A DNA stretch of 64,000 nucleotides from the NCBI RefSeq assembly GCF_024171895.1, contig NZ_JAMTCQ010000009.1, positions 719,318-783,317 on the forward strand, in the 5' to 3' direction. The translations under genes and the position numbers were made by a program. Shown here piece by piece: positions 1-8,373 of the stretch. This stretch comes from Prauserella halophila (GTDB taxonomy: Bacteria > Actinomycetota > Actinomycetes > Mycobacteriales > Pseudonocardiaceae). The notes below the pieces were generated by a model that had not been told where the DNA came from, did not search any database, and was given only the letters and a program-made list of their open reading frames with translations. The stretch's first letter is position 1. Each line of letters opens with the position of its first letter.

Positions 1-840
1 CGGGGTGCACCCGGCGATGCGTACGGCCGCGAAAGCGGCGTCATCGACCAAGGTGACCAGGGCGAGCACAGCGATCAGGGTGATCACGACGGTGACGTTC
101 CTGATCGCGAGGAGAACCGGGGCGAGTCCGGTGATGGGAGCGGCGACCGGGATCACGAGGACACGGGTGGCTCCGGCGACGGTGCGACGGAACGCCGCGC
201 CGGAGACAACGATCTGCCACTGTGCGAGGAAGACCGGATGCACCGCGGCGGGCTGGCGCTGGATCCGGACCGGGTTCGCACCGGGAAGAAGTCCGATTGG
301 GGCGGGGCCGGTGGGAACCCCGGCGACGATGGCGCCGGCGGCCGGTCGGACTGGTTCAGTCATTGGACCCACTGCATCGAGACGCCGCCGGCGCCGGAGG
401 ATCCGGGAGCGCCGCCGACGTCCGAGCTCGACGCCGATGTCCATGCCAGTCCCGGTCGCGATGACGCAGGTGACGCGGAGTCCGGTTCCGACGCCGAGCG
501 CGAGTCCGAGCCCGGTTCCGGCGCCGAGCGCACGGACCGGCCCCGGCCGCAGGCAGGCGACGAGGCCGAAGCGCCGACGGGCACGGCACGTCCCGATCCG
601 AACGTGCAGACCGCGGCCGGGAACGAACGATCCGGGGCAGGAACGTCGTCCGCGGCACCTGCGCCGTCGGCTCAGCGGGCCGATGCGGGCTCCGGCGAAG
701 CGGAGGACGAAGGTGCCGCCGCTGCGGGGGCGGCCGACGACGGGATGGGCTTCGGTGGCGGACTGCTGCTGCTCGGCGGTGGCGGTGTGCTGGCCGCTGC
801 CGCAGCGACCGTCCTGGCCGCCCGCACGCGCCGCGGCTGA
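1..840 (+). CDS. C-terminal part of an acidic, C-terminally membrane-anchored protein (5' end outside window)
   Basis: The frame is open from the first base to a TGA at 840 with no stop, so the start lies upstream of the window. The visible 279 residues are dominated by Asp, Glu, Gly, Ser and Pro. They end in a hydrophobic stretch (about 24 residues rich in Gly, Leu and Ala) followed by a short basic tail ending RTRRG. That layout is typical of a cell-surface or secreted actinobacterial protein with a low-complexity stalk and a C-terminal anchor. Two Cys-containing patches (PLCEEDR and HWTHCIE) are the only ordered-looking parts. I do not recognise a family. Coding is supported by GC-rich third positions and the sensible anchor at the stop. 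Starting at the internal ATG at 238 would discard a continuous open frame. Confidence 0.6.
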   Translation, partial: RGAPGDAYGRESGVIDQGDQGEHSDQGDHDGDVPDREENRGESGDGSGDRDHEDTGGSGDGATERRAGDNDLPLCEEDRMHRGGLALDPDRVRTGKKSDWGGAGGNPGDDGAGGRSDWFSHWTHCIETPPAPEDPGAPPTSELDADVHASPGRDDAGDAESGSDAERESEPGSGAERTDRPRPQAGDEAEAPTGTARPDPNVQTAAGNERSGAGTSSAAPAPSAQRADAGSGEAEDEGAAAAGAADDGMGFGGGLLLLGGGGVLAAAAATVLAARTRRG

Positions 841-906
841 CTCGGCGGTTCCGCCGTCGACCTCGTTGCCGCCGCCGGAGCGGGGTCGGTCGCCGTGCCG
901 TGCCGT

Positions 907-972
907 CGCCGCCGTCTCGGTCGGTTACGTCGTGCAGCGGGGTGTGCCGAGGACGTCGCCGAACAGCGACAC
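907..972. repeat. 66-bp direct repeat, copy 1 (duplicate of the 3' end of the gene at 2237-4549)
   Basis: These 66 bases are identical to 2219-2284. After them a further 8 bases match with a one-base offset, then similarity stops. Copy 2 covers the last codons and stop of the large membrane-protein gene. Copy 1 is a detached fragment in the gap between the anchored protein and the DUF3558 lipoprotein. The two copies bracket the lipoprotein/type-VII-like gene pair. Confidence 0.9.
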
Positions 973-992
973 TGTTCGGCGGGGCTCGTGGA

Positions 993-1619
993 CTACGCCT
1001 TGTCCTTGAGGTTTCCGACGACCATGTCGGAGAGTCGGAGCGCCGAGTCGCACGCATGCGTGTCATCGTCTGGATCATCGATGGCCACAGTGACGGAAAC
1101 GGCATACTCGTCGGCCAGACCGACCACAGCGCTGCAGCCCACGTCTTGGTCGGGAAGAGTGATCGTGGGCAAACCCTGAACCGGATCAACCTCACGGAGC
1201 GGATTCCCCGCATCCTTGGCGTTGGCATAGTTCACGCTCAGCCCTCCACGCGTCACGGTCAGGAAACTGAGCGTGAACCCACCGCCGTCGTTGTCCCAGG
1301 AACACCGCGGGCCGAGTATGTCGATGTCGCGCCGCTTACCGTCAGACACGTCGGACCCCAATGCCCACTCCTGCTGATCCCGAGTCAACGCCTGACACGG
1401 ATCACCCGACAACACCGATTCCGGAAGCGGGTTCGTCACCTCCGGCGCACCGCTGTGCGGCAGGTCCGAACCAGCCGACGACCCACCGGCACTCGACGGC
1501 GCCGAGGAACCGGTCGACGACATGGGGGCGGGCTCGGGCTGTCCTGTGGATTCGCCCGAGCACCCCGCCACCAGCACCGCAGCAGCACCGGCCGCCAGCA
1601 GCGCGCCAGCCCGCCTCAT
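993..1619 (-). CDS. DUF3558-type secreted lipoprotein
   Basis: 208 residues with a clear lipoprotein signal: a basic start MRRAG, a hydrophobic core and the lipobox LVAGC, so Cys20 would be lipidated. A Ser/Gly/Pro-rich linker follows. The folded part (DPCQALTRDQ near residue 78, then PRCSWDNDGGGF and a late VGCSAVV) matches the actinobacterial DUF3558 family, secreted lipoproteins of unknown function often found near type VII secretion genes. The ATG overlaps the stop of the upstream gene (ATGA), so the pair is probably translationally coupled. The start is fixed by the lipobox spacing; the longer frame upstream is only overlap. Family assignment is from remembered family features, not a search. 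Confidence 0.8.
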   Translation of the reverse strand: MRRAGALLAAGAAAVLVAGCSGESTGQPEPAPMSSTGSSAPSSAGGSSAGSDLPHSGAPEVTNPLPESVLSGDPCQALTRDQQEWALGSDVSDGKRRDIDILGPRCSWDNDGGGFTLSFLTVTRGGLSVNYANAKDAGNPLREVDPVQGLPTITLPDQDVGCSAVVGLADEYAVSVTVAIDDPDDDTHACDSALRLSDMVVGNLKDKA

Positions 1620-2116
1620 GCGACGAAGCCTCCCTCGTCCTTGCCGTCCCCGCCACCGGCGTTCTTGACGTCCTTGCCGGCCTGGTCCTCGGCCTCCTCG
1701 TACACACCCAGCGCCTTGCCGAGCTTCTCGGCCAGGTCGTGGTGGAACTTCCACAGCTCACGCATACGTTCCGCGCCTACCTCCCAGGCCCGCTTCGCGA
1801 CCTGGGTGAAGCGCACGCTCGCCGGATCCTCGGCCGGCGGCTCCGCTGATTCGGCGATGTTTCTCGCATCGCGGTAATGGTTTCGGTACCGCCCGGCGAG
1901 CTCCTTGGCTTCGTCGTAGATGCCCTTGGCGGTGTCGCCGTCGAACTCGTAGCCACCGCCGGAGCCGGGGTTGGTCGCCTTGCCGTCGATGACGAAGTTC
2001 ACGGCGGCGAAGAGGTTCCCGCCGCCCAGCGCCGTACCGGCCATCGCGGCGTCCTGCGTCGAGAGCTGCCCGCCGTCGCCGCTGCCCTGCGCCGTCTCGT
2101 CGCCACCCGGTGCCAT
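1616..2116 (-). CDS. Small helical protein, possibly type VII (ESX-like) secreted
   Basis: 166 residues, starting MAPGGDET, with no signal peptide. The second half is helical and ends in a segment containing VYEEAEDQ, a Tyr-x-x-x-Glu pattern like the C-terminal secretion signal of ESX substrates. A WxxG-like turn (WEVGAERM) lies before it. Gly-rich tracts surround residues 45-55 and the C-terminus. It overlaps the DUF3558 lipoprotein by four bases, and type-VII-like partners are common beside DUF3558 lipoproteins. Function is unknown; ESX export is inference from the motif and context. No EccC or EccD gene is in the window, so the exporter would have to be encoded elsewhere. Confidence 0.6.
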   Translation of the reverse strand: MAPGGDETAQGSGDGGQLSTQDAAMAGTALGGGNLFAAVNFVIDGKATNPGSGGGYEFDGDTAKGIYDEAKELAGRYRNHYRDARNIAESAEPPAEDPASVRFTQVAKRAWEVGAERMRELWKFHHDLAEKLGKALGVYEEAEDQAGKDVKNAGGGDGKDEGGFVA

Positions 2117-2218
2117 CGATACCTCCCCGAATCTTCAGGCATGTCCAGTTTTCCCGCAGCACGCTAGCATGGCGAACCATTCACCGAGTCGTGGCGAAAA
2201 CGATCACCTCGAGTGCGC

Positions 2219-2284
2219 CGCCGCCGTCTCGGTCGGTTACGTCGTGCAGCGGGGTGTGCCGAGGACGTCGCCGAACAGCGACAC
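2219..2284. repeat. 66-bp direct repeat, copy 2 (native 3' end of the membrane-protein gene)
   Basis: Identical to 907-972. It runs from 18 bases downstream of the stop codon into the final 15 codons of the membrane-protein gene. Because it is coding on this side, this copy is likely the original. Confidence 0.9.
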
Positions 2285-4549
2285 CTGTTCGGCCAGGCTT
2301 GCGGACAGGTCGGCGTCCTCCAGCCCTGCGGCCATGACGACGGCGCGGTCCCATTCCGGATCGCCCACGTAGTCGGCGTGTTTGCGGACACCCGGGGTCC
2401 AGCGCCTGCCGCTCACCGGCTCGCGCATCGGGTCCGGCAGCCAGTGGTCGCCGCCGAGGACGAGTACCCCCGTGGGCCCTTGCACCGCAGGTTCGACCGC
2501 GCCGATGCCGCCGTTACCGCAGTATCCGACCCCGAGCAGCATGCCGCTCGCCACCTGGTGCCGCCAGGTCGTCGCCCCGCCGCCGAACGCGTCCGTGCCG
2601 CGGCACAACCCGCGCCACCGGCCGCTCAGTCCGCCGCTGAGCCGTGCCAACGACGCCGACGGGAACATCGCAGGGAACGCCCGCTGGTACCCCCACTGCA
2701 ACGGCGCCCCTGCGGTCAACAGCCCGAGGCGTTCGCGATCCTCGTCGGACAGCTCGTCGGCCAGCCGGGCGGCGGCCAGGACGGTCAGCAACCCGCCCAC
2801 GTGATACCCGGCCAGCACCACGCGGGTGTTCGGCTCCTCGAGGTGCGTGCGCACCCGGTCTGCCAGCTCCGGCACGACCTTCAGCGCGTACGACGGCGGC
2901 ACGACCGGGTGGGCCGCCCGTGGCCAGAAGGAGGCCAGGTCCGTGAACGCGCCCAGATGTCTGCTGCGCTGTTGCCCCGTCGCCGCGGTGTAGACCGCGC
3001 GGAGCAGCCCCGCCGCGAGCGCGCCCAGCGCCAGCACGCCGACCGCCGACAACGGTGCCAGCCACCCCGGCACGGGACCCATCGTGACCCGCAGCGCCAC
3101 CAGCACGACCGCACCCGCACCGAGCGTGCACGCGAACGTCAGCACCAGCCGGTGCAGGTACTTGCGATCCCAGCCGGCCCGCGCCCACGCGGCCGACGCC
3201 TCCTCGTCGTCGGCCGCCGGAGCCTGCTGCCCCTGCAGCAACGTCACGATGTCGGGCACGCCGCGGCGCACGCGGCGCAGTGACGACCCGGCCACAGCCC
3301 ATGCCGTGAGCAGTCCCGCGACGACGAGTCCGCCGCCCCAGAGCATCGTGATGAGGTCGTATCCCTCGGGCAGGCGCAGGCCGTCCGAGCCGAGCAGCTG
3401 CCGCAGTGCCACCGCGAGCCCGGCGCCGAACCCGCCACCGAGCAGGCCCGCGAGCGCGAGTGCGGGCGCGGCCGCCCAGCCGCCCGCCCACGGGCGGAGC
3501 CTGCGCGGCAGGTGCGCCCACTCGCGGCGGGCCAGCAGCACCGTCGGCACCAGGAGCAGGGCGAACAGCGCACACCCGCCGAGCAGGGCGGCGCCGACGA
3601 GTTCCACGGTGGCGTTCGTGCCCGGTAGCGTCGCGGGCAGCGGGGCGCCGACCATCGCAGCCGCCACCGTCACCGCGATCGCCACGCCGAACAGCGCCCG
3701 CCGCATCGGCGCGGGCAGCACCCGCCGCGCCGGGGTCATGCTCACCAACAGCACCGACCCCAGCAGCACGAGCGTCACGACCCACAGCGTGGCTGCGACA
3801 GTTCCCGCCGGCATCGTCAGCGGCCCGCCGAGCAGCAGCAACGCCGTTACGCCGAGTGCCGCGACGACGTGCACGCAGCGCAGCGCCGCCGTGTCGGCGA
3901 CGTCCGAGAGCCCGCCGCCCAGGTGGTCGTGCGGTGGTTCGTCCTGGTCGTCGGGCCGCCAGCTCGTGCGTGACACCCAGAACAGCACGGCCGCGACCCC
4001 CAGCAGCGGCAGCAACCCGGCCGCGGTGCGCAGGCCGGGAATGTCGCCCAGCCACGACGGTGCCGAGTCCAGGCAGCCCGACCCGGCCGTGAGGCACTGC
4101 GCGGCGAACATATCCAGCGTCACGACCCCGAGCTGCGCCACGAGCAGCATCGTCAGCAGTACCGCCGCCACCCGCAGCAGTCCGCGGCACCCGCGGTTGA
4201 GCGCCGCCGAGGCCCGCGAAGCCTCGGGGACCGGCGGCAGCATCCAATGCGCCACGTTGGCCAGCGAGAACGGGAACAGCAGCGCCCACGTCGCGTTCGC
4301 CGCACGGCCCGAGGTCATCCGGTTCCACAGGTAGCCCTCGAGGGTGCGCGGCATCGATCGGCCCAGCGCCTGCAGCACGGGACCCGGTGCTGGCCTGCGC
4401 AGTCGGTCGGACGGGCGGACGATCCGTCCCGTCCCGTCGCCGTCCACATCGACGGTGCCGACGGAATCGAGCAACGACTCGCCGGTCGTGCCGATCAGTC
4501 CGGGCACGCGAAGCTCGACGACCCGGGTGTCGGGGCCGGGAAGAGGCAC
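2237..4549 (-). CDS. Large integral membrane protein with a C-terminal hydrolase-like domain
   Basis: 770 residues. A cytoplasmic N-terminal region (about 1-120) is followed by many hydrophobic segments between roughly residues 125 and 540, in pairs separated by charged loops (for example after RTSWRPDDQDEPPH). The last 210 residues are soluble and resemble an alpha/beta hydrolase, with a strand VVLAG leading into GYHVGG at residues 581-586. In such hydrolases this elbow is normally GxSxG; here the Ser position is His583, so ordinary serine-hydrolase chemistry is unlikely. I know similar multi-pass actinobacterial proteins only as uncharacterised. It stands alone, reading away from tmk. The start ATG gives MPLPGPDTRVVELRV, a sensible beginning. 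Confidence 0.7.
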   Translation of the reverse strand: MPLPGPDTRVVELRVPGLIGTTGESLLDSVGTVDVDGDGTGRIVRPSDRLRRPAPGPVLQALGRSMPRTLEGYLWNRMTSGRAANATWALLFPFSLANVAHWMLPPVPEASRASAALNRGCRGLLRVAAVLLTMLLVAQLGVVTLDMFAAQCLTAGSGCLDSAPSWLGDIPGLRTAAGLLPLLGVAAVLFWVSRTSWRPDDQDEPPHDHLGGGLSDVADTAALRCVHVVAALGVTALLLLGGPLTMPAGTVAATLWVVTLVLLGSVLLVSMTPARRVLPAPMRRALFGVAIAVTVAAAMVGAPLPATLPGTNATVELVGAALLGGCALFALLLVPTVLLARREWAHLPRRLRPWAGGWAAAPALALAGLLGGGFGAGLAVALRQLLGSDGLRLPEGYDLITMLWGGGLVVAGLLTAWAVAGSSLRRVRRGVPDIVTLLQGQQAPAADDEEASAAWARAGWDRKYLHRLVLTFACTLGAGAVVLVALRVTMGPVPGWLAPLSAVGVLALGALAAGLLRAVYTAATGQQRSRHLGAFTDLASFWPRAAHPVVPPSYALKVVPELADRVRTHLEEPNTRVVLAGYHVGGLLTVLAAARLADELSDEDRERLGLLTAGAPLQWGYQRAFPAMFPSASLARLSGGLSGRWRGLCRGTDAFGGGATTWRHQVASGMLLGVGYCGNGGIGAVEPAVQGPTGVLVLGGDHWLPDPMREPVSGRRWTPGVRKHADYVGDPEWDRAVVMAAGLEDADLSASLAEQVSLFGDVLGTPRCTT

Positions 4550-4940
4550 GTGGCACGCCTCCTAGCTGGGTTGATGCGTTCTACGGTGGCCGAACTGCCA
4601 CGGTAAACGCCGAGCGCGAATGTGCCGTGTCGACGCACCAGCGCGTCCGACGGTTACCCCACACGGGTGGTGGACGCGTGGGCTGCGCCGGTGTGCTAGA
4701 GCCACCCGGTGGAGTGTTGTCGCGTCAGAGGTGAAACAACTCGTCGTTGACTTCGCCCCGGCCGGTAGCGAGCCACGAGGAGCTGGACGCGCGGTCGACC
4801 GGACTCGGCACGGCGGTCGGATTCGTCCTCGGCCGCCCCCATCGAGGCGCTTCGCGGTGCTGTCGCCCGCCCGTCGTCCGGCCGTCGCCCGGCCGCCGCC
4901 CCCCAATGAGGCGCTTGGCGCCGCTGGCTAGTCTGCACTC
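4550..4940. other. Intergenic region between the membrane-protein gene and tmk
   Basis: 391 bases separating divergent genes, so promoters for both must lie here, but I could not single out a convincing -35/-10 pair. Two imperfect copies of a GAGGCGCTT-containing segment lie at about 4836-4863 and 4897-4925, the second ending next to the tmk start. No open frame with plausible codon use was seen. Confidence 0.5.
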
Positions 4941-5582
4941 GTGGGTCGATTGGTGGTCATCGAAGGGCTGGACGGCGCGGGCAAGCGCACGCTGACCGAC
5001 GCGCTGACGGCGGCACTGCGCGACGCGGGTGCGAGCGTGGCCACGACCGCCTTCCCCCGGTACGGCGCGAGCGTGCACGCCGACCTCGTGCGCGAGGCAC
5101 TGCACGGCGAGCACGGCGACCTCGGTGAGTCCGTCTACGGGATGGGTCTGCTGTACGCGCTCGACCGCCGCGGTGCCGCCGACGACATCCACGACCTGAT
5201 CGTCGGCCACGACGTCGTGCTGCTCGACCGGTACGTCGCCTCGAACGCCGCCTACCAGGCGGCGCGGCTACGCGAAGGGGCCGACAGCGACGTCGTGCGC
5301 TGGGTGCGCGAGCTGGAGATCGACCGGTTCGGTCTGCCCGTGCCCGATGCGCACCTCCTGTTGCGGGTGACGCCCGACGTGGCCGCCACCCGTGCCCGCG
5401 GCCGCGCCGAGGCGGACACGGCGCGGGCCCGCGACGCGTTCGAAACCGACGACGACCTGCAATCCCGCTGCTCGGCCGTCTACGACCAGCTGGCTGCCGC
5501 GAATTGGCTGTCGCCGTGGCACGTGATCGACGGCGCCGACCGCGTCGATGCCGTCGACCTGGCGAAACGACTCCTCGCCTGA
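4941..5582 (+). CDS. tmk: Thymidylate kinase
   Basis: 213 residues. Phosphorylates dTMP to dTDP with ATP in the cytoplasm, an essential step of dTTP synthesis. The P-loop EGLDGAGKRT sits at residues 8-17; the Arg in place of Ser matches actinobacterial enzymes. The DRY-type motif LLDRYVASNAAYQAAR (about residues 94-109) contacts the dTMP phosphate. Length fits the family (about 210). The start is a GTG giving MGRLVVIEGLDG. In related genomes tmk sits directly upstream of mtrA; here about 6.6 kb separates them. Confidence 0.95.
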   Translation: MGRLVVIEGLDGAGKRTLTDALTAALRDAGASVATTAFPRYGASVHADLVREALHGEHGDLGESVYGMGLLYALDRRGAADDIHDLIVGHDVVLLDRYVASNAAYQAARLREGADSDVVRWVRELEIDRFGLPVPDAHLLLRVTPDVAATRARGRAEADTARARDAFETDDDLQSRCSAVYDQLAAANWLSPWHVIDGADRVDAVDLAKRLLA

Positions 5583-5656
5583 TCGGCGCGTCCCGCGTCC
5601 CGTCGGTCTGGCGGAGATGGGAACTGCGAGGGGCAGACTCCGCGAGGGGAAGCTCC

Positions 5657-5698
5657 GGGGCGTTGAGCGCCCCGAAGGTGCCCTTGGGGGCACTCACT
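5657..5698. repeat. Dispersed intergenic repeat, copy a
   Basis: A palindromic part (GGGGCG, five-base loop, CGCCCC) followed by the core GGTGCCCTTGGGGGCACTC. A near-identical copy in opposite orientation occurs at 41868-41921, with related copies at 31838, 42117, 48094 and 48176. The repeat end runs into the stop codon of the convergent FAD oxidoreductase gene. Confidence 0.8.
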
Positions 5699-7169
5699 GA
5701 GCCGGGAGCGGGTGGTTCGCCAGGAACGTGCCGCCCGGGTCCACGCGGTCGCGGAGGTGCCGCAACCGGTCGGCAGCAGGCGGGGTGAACGCCGAGCACA
5801 CCTCGTCCGGTGTCGACGGGCCGAAGGTGAACGACAGGTTCGCGCCCAGCACCTCCGGTGCGAACGGTGCGAGCACGTCGGCGTGCAGCGCGGCCACCTC
5901 GTCGCCGGTGGCCTCGGACGTGGGCGCCACCGGCGAGAGCACCGACACGAGGTACTCGGCCTCGCGGTACCCGACGGCTCCCGCCACCCGCGGCGACCGC
6001 GCGAACGCACCCCCGAGATGCCGGAGCCCGGCTACACACATCACCGGCGCAGCGGGTCCCACCGCGGCCGGGAACCGCGCCAGTGCGCCGGGCTCCAGTG
6101 ACCGGAGCATCGCGGTCCGCGAACGATAGGCGTAAGGCCGGTCGGGTTCGTCGAAGATCGCACCGGAGTCCGAGAACGGCCGCATGCACAGCGTGTCCCG
6201 TAGCACCGGCACCGCCTCCCGCAGCCGTTCGACGCTGCGCACTCCATCGTCACTGTGCACCCCATCGACGCTGTGCTGGTCGTCGTGCGGCACGTCGCCG
6301 GCCGGCGCCACGCACACCTGCAGCTGCGCGACGTGGCGGCCGCGGAGGTCCTCCGGGACTCCGGGCACATCGGGGAGGACGAGCATCGCGACGCCGGACG
6401 TCACCTCGTCCGGTACCGACGCGGTCCACCGGCGCCAGCGTTCGAGGACATCGCCCGCTTCGGCCACGTCGACGTAGAGACTGCCACCGTAGACCTCGGC
6501 GACCGTCACGAGGTCGATCTCCATCGCCGTGACGATGCCGCTGCCGGCTCCACCGCCGCGCAGCGCCCAGAACAGCTCGCGTTCGAGCTCGCCTTCCGAC
6601 GCCGACGTCACCCGGCGGAGTGTGCCGTCGGCGGTCACGACTTCCCATGCGCGCACGTGATCGGCGGCGTAGCCGTAGCGCCGTCCCAGCAGCCCCATGC
6701 CGCCGCCGAGCGTGTACGGGACGGCGCCGACGTGCGGGGAGCTGCCCGACAACGGCGCCAGGCCGTGCGGGGTCACCACGTCGAGCACGTGTTGCCACGT
6801 CGCGCCGCCCTCGACCCTCGCCGTGCGCCGCGCGGGGTCGACGTCGACGCGCGTCAGGCCGCGCAGGTCGACGAGTACGCCGCCGTCGAGCGCAGTGGTC
6901 AGGCCGTGTCCGCTGACCTGCGCGGATGCGTGCAGGTCGTGGTCAGCCGCGTAGGCCACCGCGGTGCGCACGTCCTCGGCCGAGCGCGCCGACACGACGC
7001 AGCCGGGCCGGTGGACGGCAGCGCGCTGATAGCCGGTGCATGCGGCGTCGAACCCGTCGTCGCCGGGCAGGCGGGCGGCGCCGTCGAGGTCGGGGAATGC
7101 AGGGTCGGCGGAGCTGCCTGCAACGGAGCCGTCGGAGAAGGAACTGGTCGGGCCGGTCGTGTTCGTCAT
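5694..7169 (-). CDS. FAD-linked oxidoreductase (FAD_binding_4 / berberine-bridge-like)
   Basis: 491 residues. Residues about 40-215 form the PCMH-type FAD-binding domain: VSARSAEDVRTAVAYA, then SGHGL, where the His is the usual site of 8-alpha-histidyl FAD attachment, then the Gly-rich TLGGGMGLLGRRYG and LRGGGAGSGIVTAM. The second covalent attachment Cys of bicovalent enzymes is not evident (Tyr lies at GRRYGY), so at most mono-covalent FAD is expected. The C-terminus ends HPLPAQ. Substrate unknown. The gene is divergent from a WYL regulator with 63 bases between starts and a palindrome in the gap, suggesting control by that regulator. The frame continues far upstream, but ATG 7169 (MTNTTGP) is the sensible start. 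Confidence 0.85.
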   Translation of the reverse strand: MTNTTGPTSSFSDGSVAGSSADPAFPDLDGAARLPGDDGFDAACTGYQRAAVHRPGCVVSARSAEDVRTAVAYAADHDLHASAQVSGHGLTTALDGGVLVDLRGLTRVDVDPARRTARVEGGATWQHVLDVVTPHGLAPLSGSSPHVGAVPYTLGGGMGLLGRRYGYAADHVRAWEVVTADGTLRRVTSASEGELERELFWALRGGGAGSGIVTAMEIDLVTVAEVYGGSLYVDVAEAGDVLERWRRWTASVPDEVTSGVAMLVLPDVPGVPEDLRGRHVAQLQVCVAPAGDVPHDDQHSVDGVHSDDGVRSVERLREAVPVLRDTLCMRPFSDSGAIFDEPDRPYAYRSRTAMLRSLEPGALARFPAAVGPAAPVMCVAGLRHLGGAFARSPRVAGAVGYREAEYLVSVLSPVAPTSEATGDEVAALHADVLAPFAPEVLGANLSFTFGPSTPDEVCSAFTPPAADRLRHLRDRVDPGGTFLANHPLPAQ

Positions 7170-7189
7170 GGCGGTGACCGTAGGAACAC

Positions 7190-7212
7190 TCGAGGACACA
7201 TCACGTCCTCGA
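7190..7212. promoter_or_regulatory. Palindromic operator candidate between the oxidoreductase and WYL regulator genes
   Basis: Perfect 8-base arms TCGAGGAC and GTCCTCGA separated by 7 bases, in the 63-base gap between two divergent starts. A further pair, AACACT and AGTGTT, lies outside it. The position suits autorepression and target control by the adjacent regulator; binding is inferred. Confidence 0.5.
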
Positions 7213-7232
7213 ATCGTGGCAGTGTTACCGGC

Positions 7233-8273
7233 ATGTCCGTTCGTCAGGAGATGCCGGGCAGACTGCTGCGGCTGCTGGCCCTGTTGCAGAGCAGGCGCGA
7301 ATGGCCGGGGCGGGAACTCGCCGAGCGGGTCGGCGTGACCACGCGGACGCTGCGCCGCGACATCGACCGGCTGCGTGCGCTGGACTACCCGGTGGAGAGC
7401 ACGGGCGGCACCGGTGGCGGATACCGGCTGGGACGAGGCGGCAGACTCCCGCCGCTGGTGCTGGACGACGACGAGGCGGTCGCCGCCGGCGTGGCACTCG
7501 CGGCGGCCGCGTCCGTGAACCCCGGCCTCGGCGAGAGCGCCACTCGGGCACTGGCCAAGCTCGGCCAGGTGCTGCCCGCGCGCCTGCGGCCCCGGTTGGC
7601 GGCCGCGGGGTCCGTCGTGGTGGCGCCGGCGCGCGGTGTGCCGGCGGACGACTTGCCCGGCGAACCGGACCAGTCCGGCGGACCCGGCGGCGACATCGGA
7701 GGCGGACTCCCCGCCGTCGACCCGGACCGGCTCGCGCTGCTCGCGGCCGCGTGCCGGGACGCCGAGGTCGTGTCGCTGCGCTACGTGAGCAGGGGCCGCG
7801 ACACCGACCGTCGCGTCGAACCGCAACGGCTCGTCGTCGCCGAGGGGCGCTGGTACCTGTCGGCCCACGACCTCGGCCGCGACGCTGCGCGGATCTTCCG
7901 GCTCGACCGGATGCGCGACGTCACCGCGACGGGGCGGCGGTTCGTGCCGCGACCACAGTCCGAGGACCCCGTTGCGCAGCTGCGGGAGTCGTTCGCGGCG
8001 GCAACGTATCGCCACACCGCGCACGTGACGATCGAACTGCCCGAACCCGAGGTCCGCCGGTGGGTGCCCGCGCTGCCGGGCGGGCTGTCGGCCGACGGTC
8101 CGGACCGGTGCCGGGCCCGGGTCTCGGCCGATTCGGCCGAGCTCGTGGTGCAGTACGTGGCGCTGCTCGCCGCACTGGCGGCCGCTCGTGGTGCCGGGGT
8201 CACCGTCGAGGCAGGACCTGAGGTGACCGGACCGCTCCGCAGCCTCGGCACGACGCTGGCGGCCACCCCGTGA
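7233..8273 (+). CDS. YafY-type transcriptional regulator (HTH_11 + WYL domain)
   Basis: 346 residues. The N-terminal winged helix (about 5-60) has RLLRLLALLQSRREW and the recognition part VTTRTLRRDIDRLRALD, typical of the YafY/HTH_11 group. The WYL domain spans about residues 165-345, with LRYVSRGRDTDRRVEP and AEGRWYLSAHDLGRD holding the characteristic W-Y-L triad. WYL domains are thought to sense ligands or nucleic acid. A Gly/Pro/Asp-rich linker (about 130-160) joins the domains. ATG 7233 follows the divergent intergenic gap; longer in-frame sequence upstream lies antisense to the oxidoreductase gene. Likely controls that gene. Confidence 0.9.
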   Translation: MSVRQEMPGRLLRLLALLQSRREWPGRELAERVGVTTRTLRRDIDRLRALDYPVESTGGTGGGYRLGRGGRLPPLVLDDDEAVAAGVALAAAASVNPGLGESATRALAKLGQVLPARLRPRLAAAGSVVVAPARGVPADDLPGEPDQSGGPGGDIGGGLPAVDPDRLALLAAACRDAEVVSLRYVSRGRDTDRRVEPQRLVVAEGRWYLSAHDLGRDAARIFRLDRMRDVTATGRRFVPRPQSEDPVAQLRESFAAATYRHTAHVTIELPEPEVRRWVPALPGGLSADGPDRCRARVSADSAELVVQYVALLAALAAARGAGVTVEAGPEVTGPLRSLGTTLAATP

Positions 8274-8313
8274 GGGTTGGCCGCCAAGGGGCCGGTGGCT
8301 GTGCATGAGCCGA

Positions 8314-8352
8314 CGCCGGGTGGGCAGCGCCTGTGCGGCCGCCCACCCGGCG
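8314..8352. terminator. Terminator hairpin after the WYL regulator
   Basis: Perfect 12-base stem (8314-8325 with 8341-8352, arm GCCGGGTGGGC) and a 15-base loop, no T-run. It lies 41 bases after the regulator stop and before the small reverse ORF, so it could serve both directions. Confidence 0.7.
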
Positions 8353-8373
8353 CCGGGTCCCCCTCGGATCGGT

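Noticed and set aside
5694-8306. 870-residue version of the FAD oxidoreductase
   Set aside because: The extra 379 residues are antisense to the WYL regulator and lack domain features.
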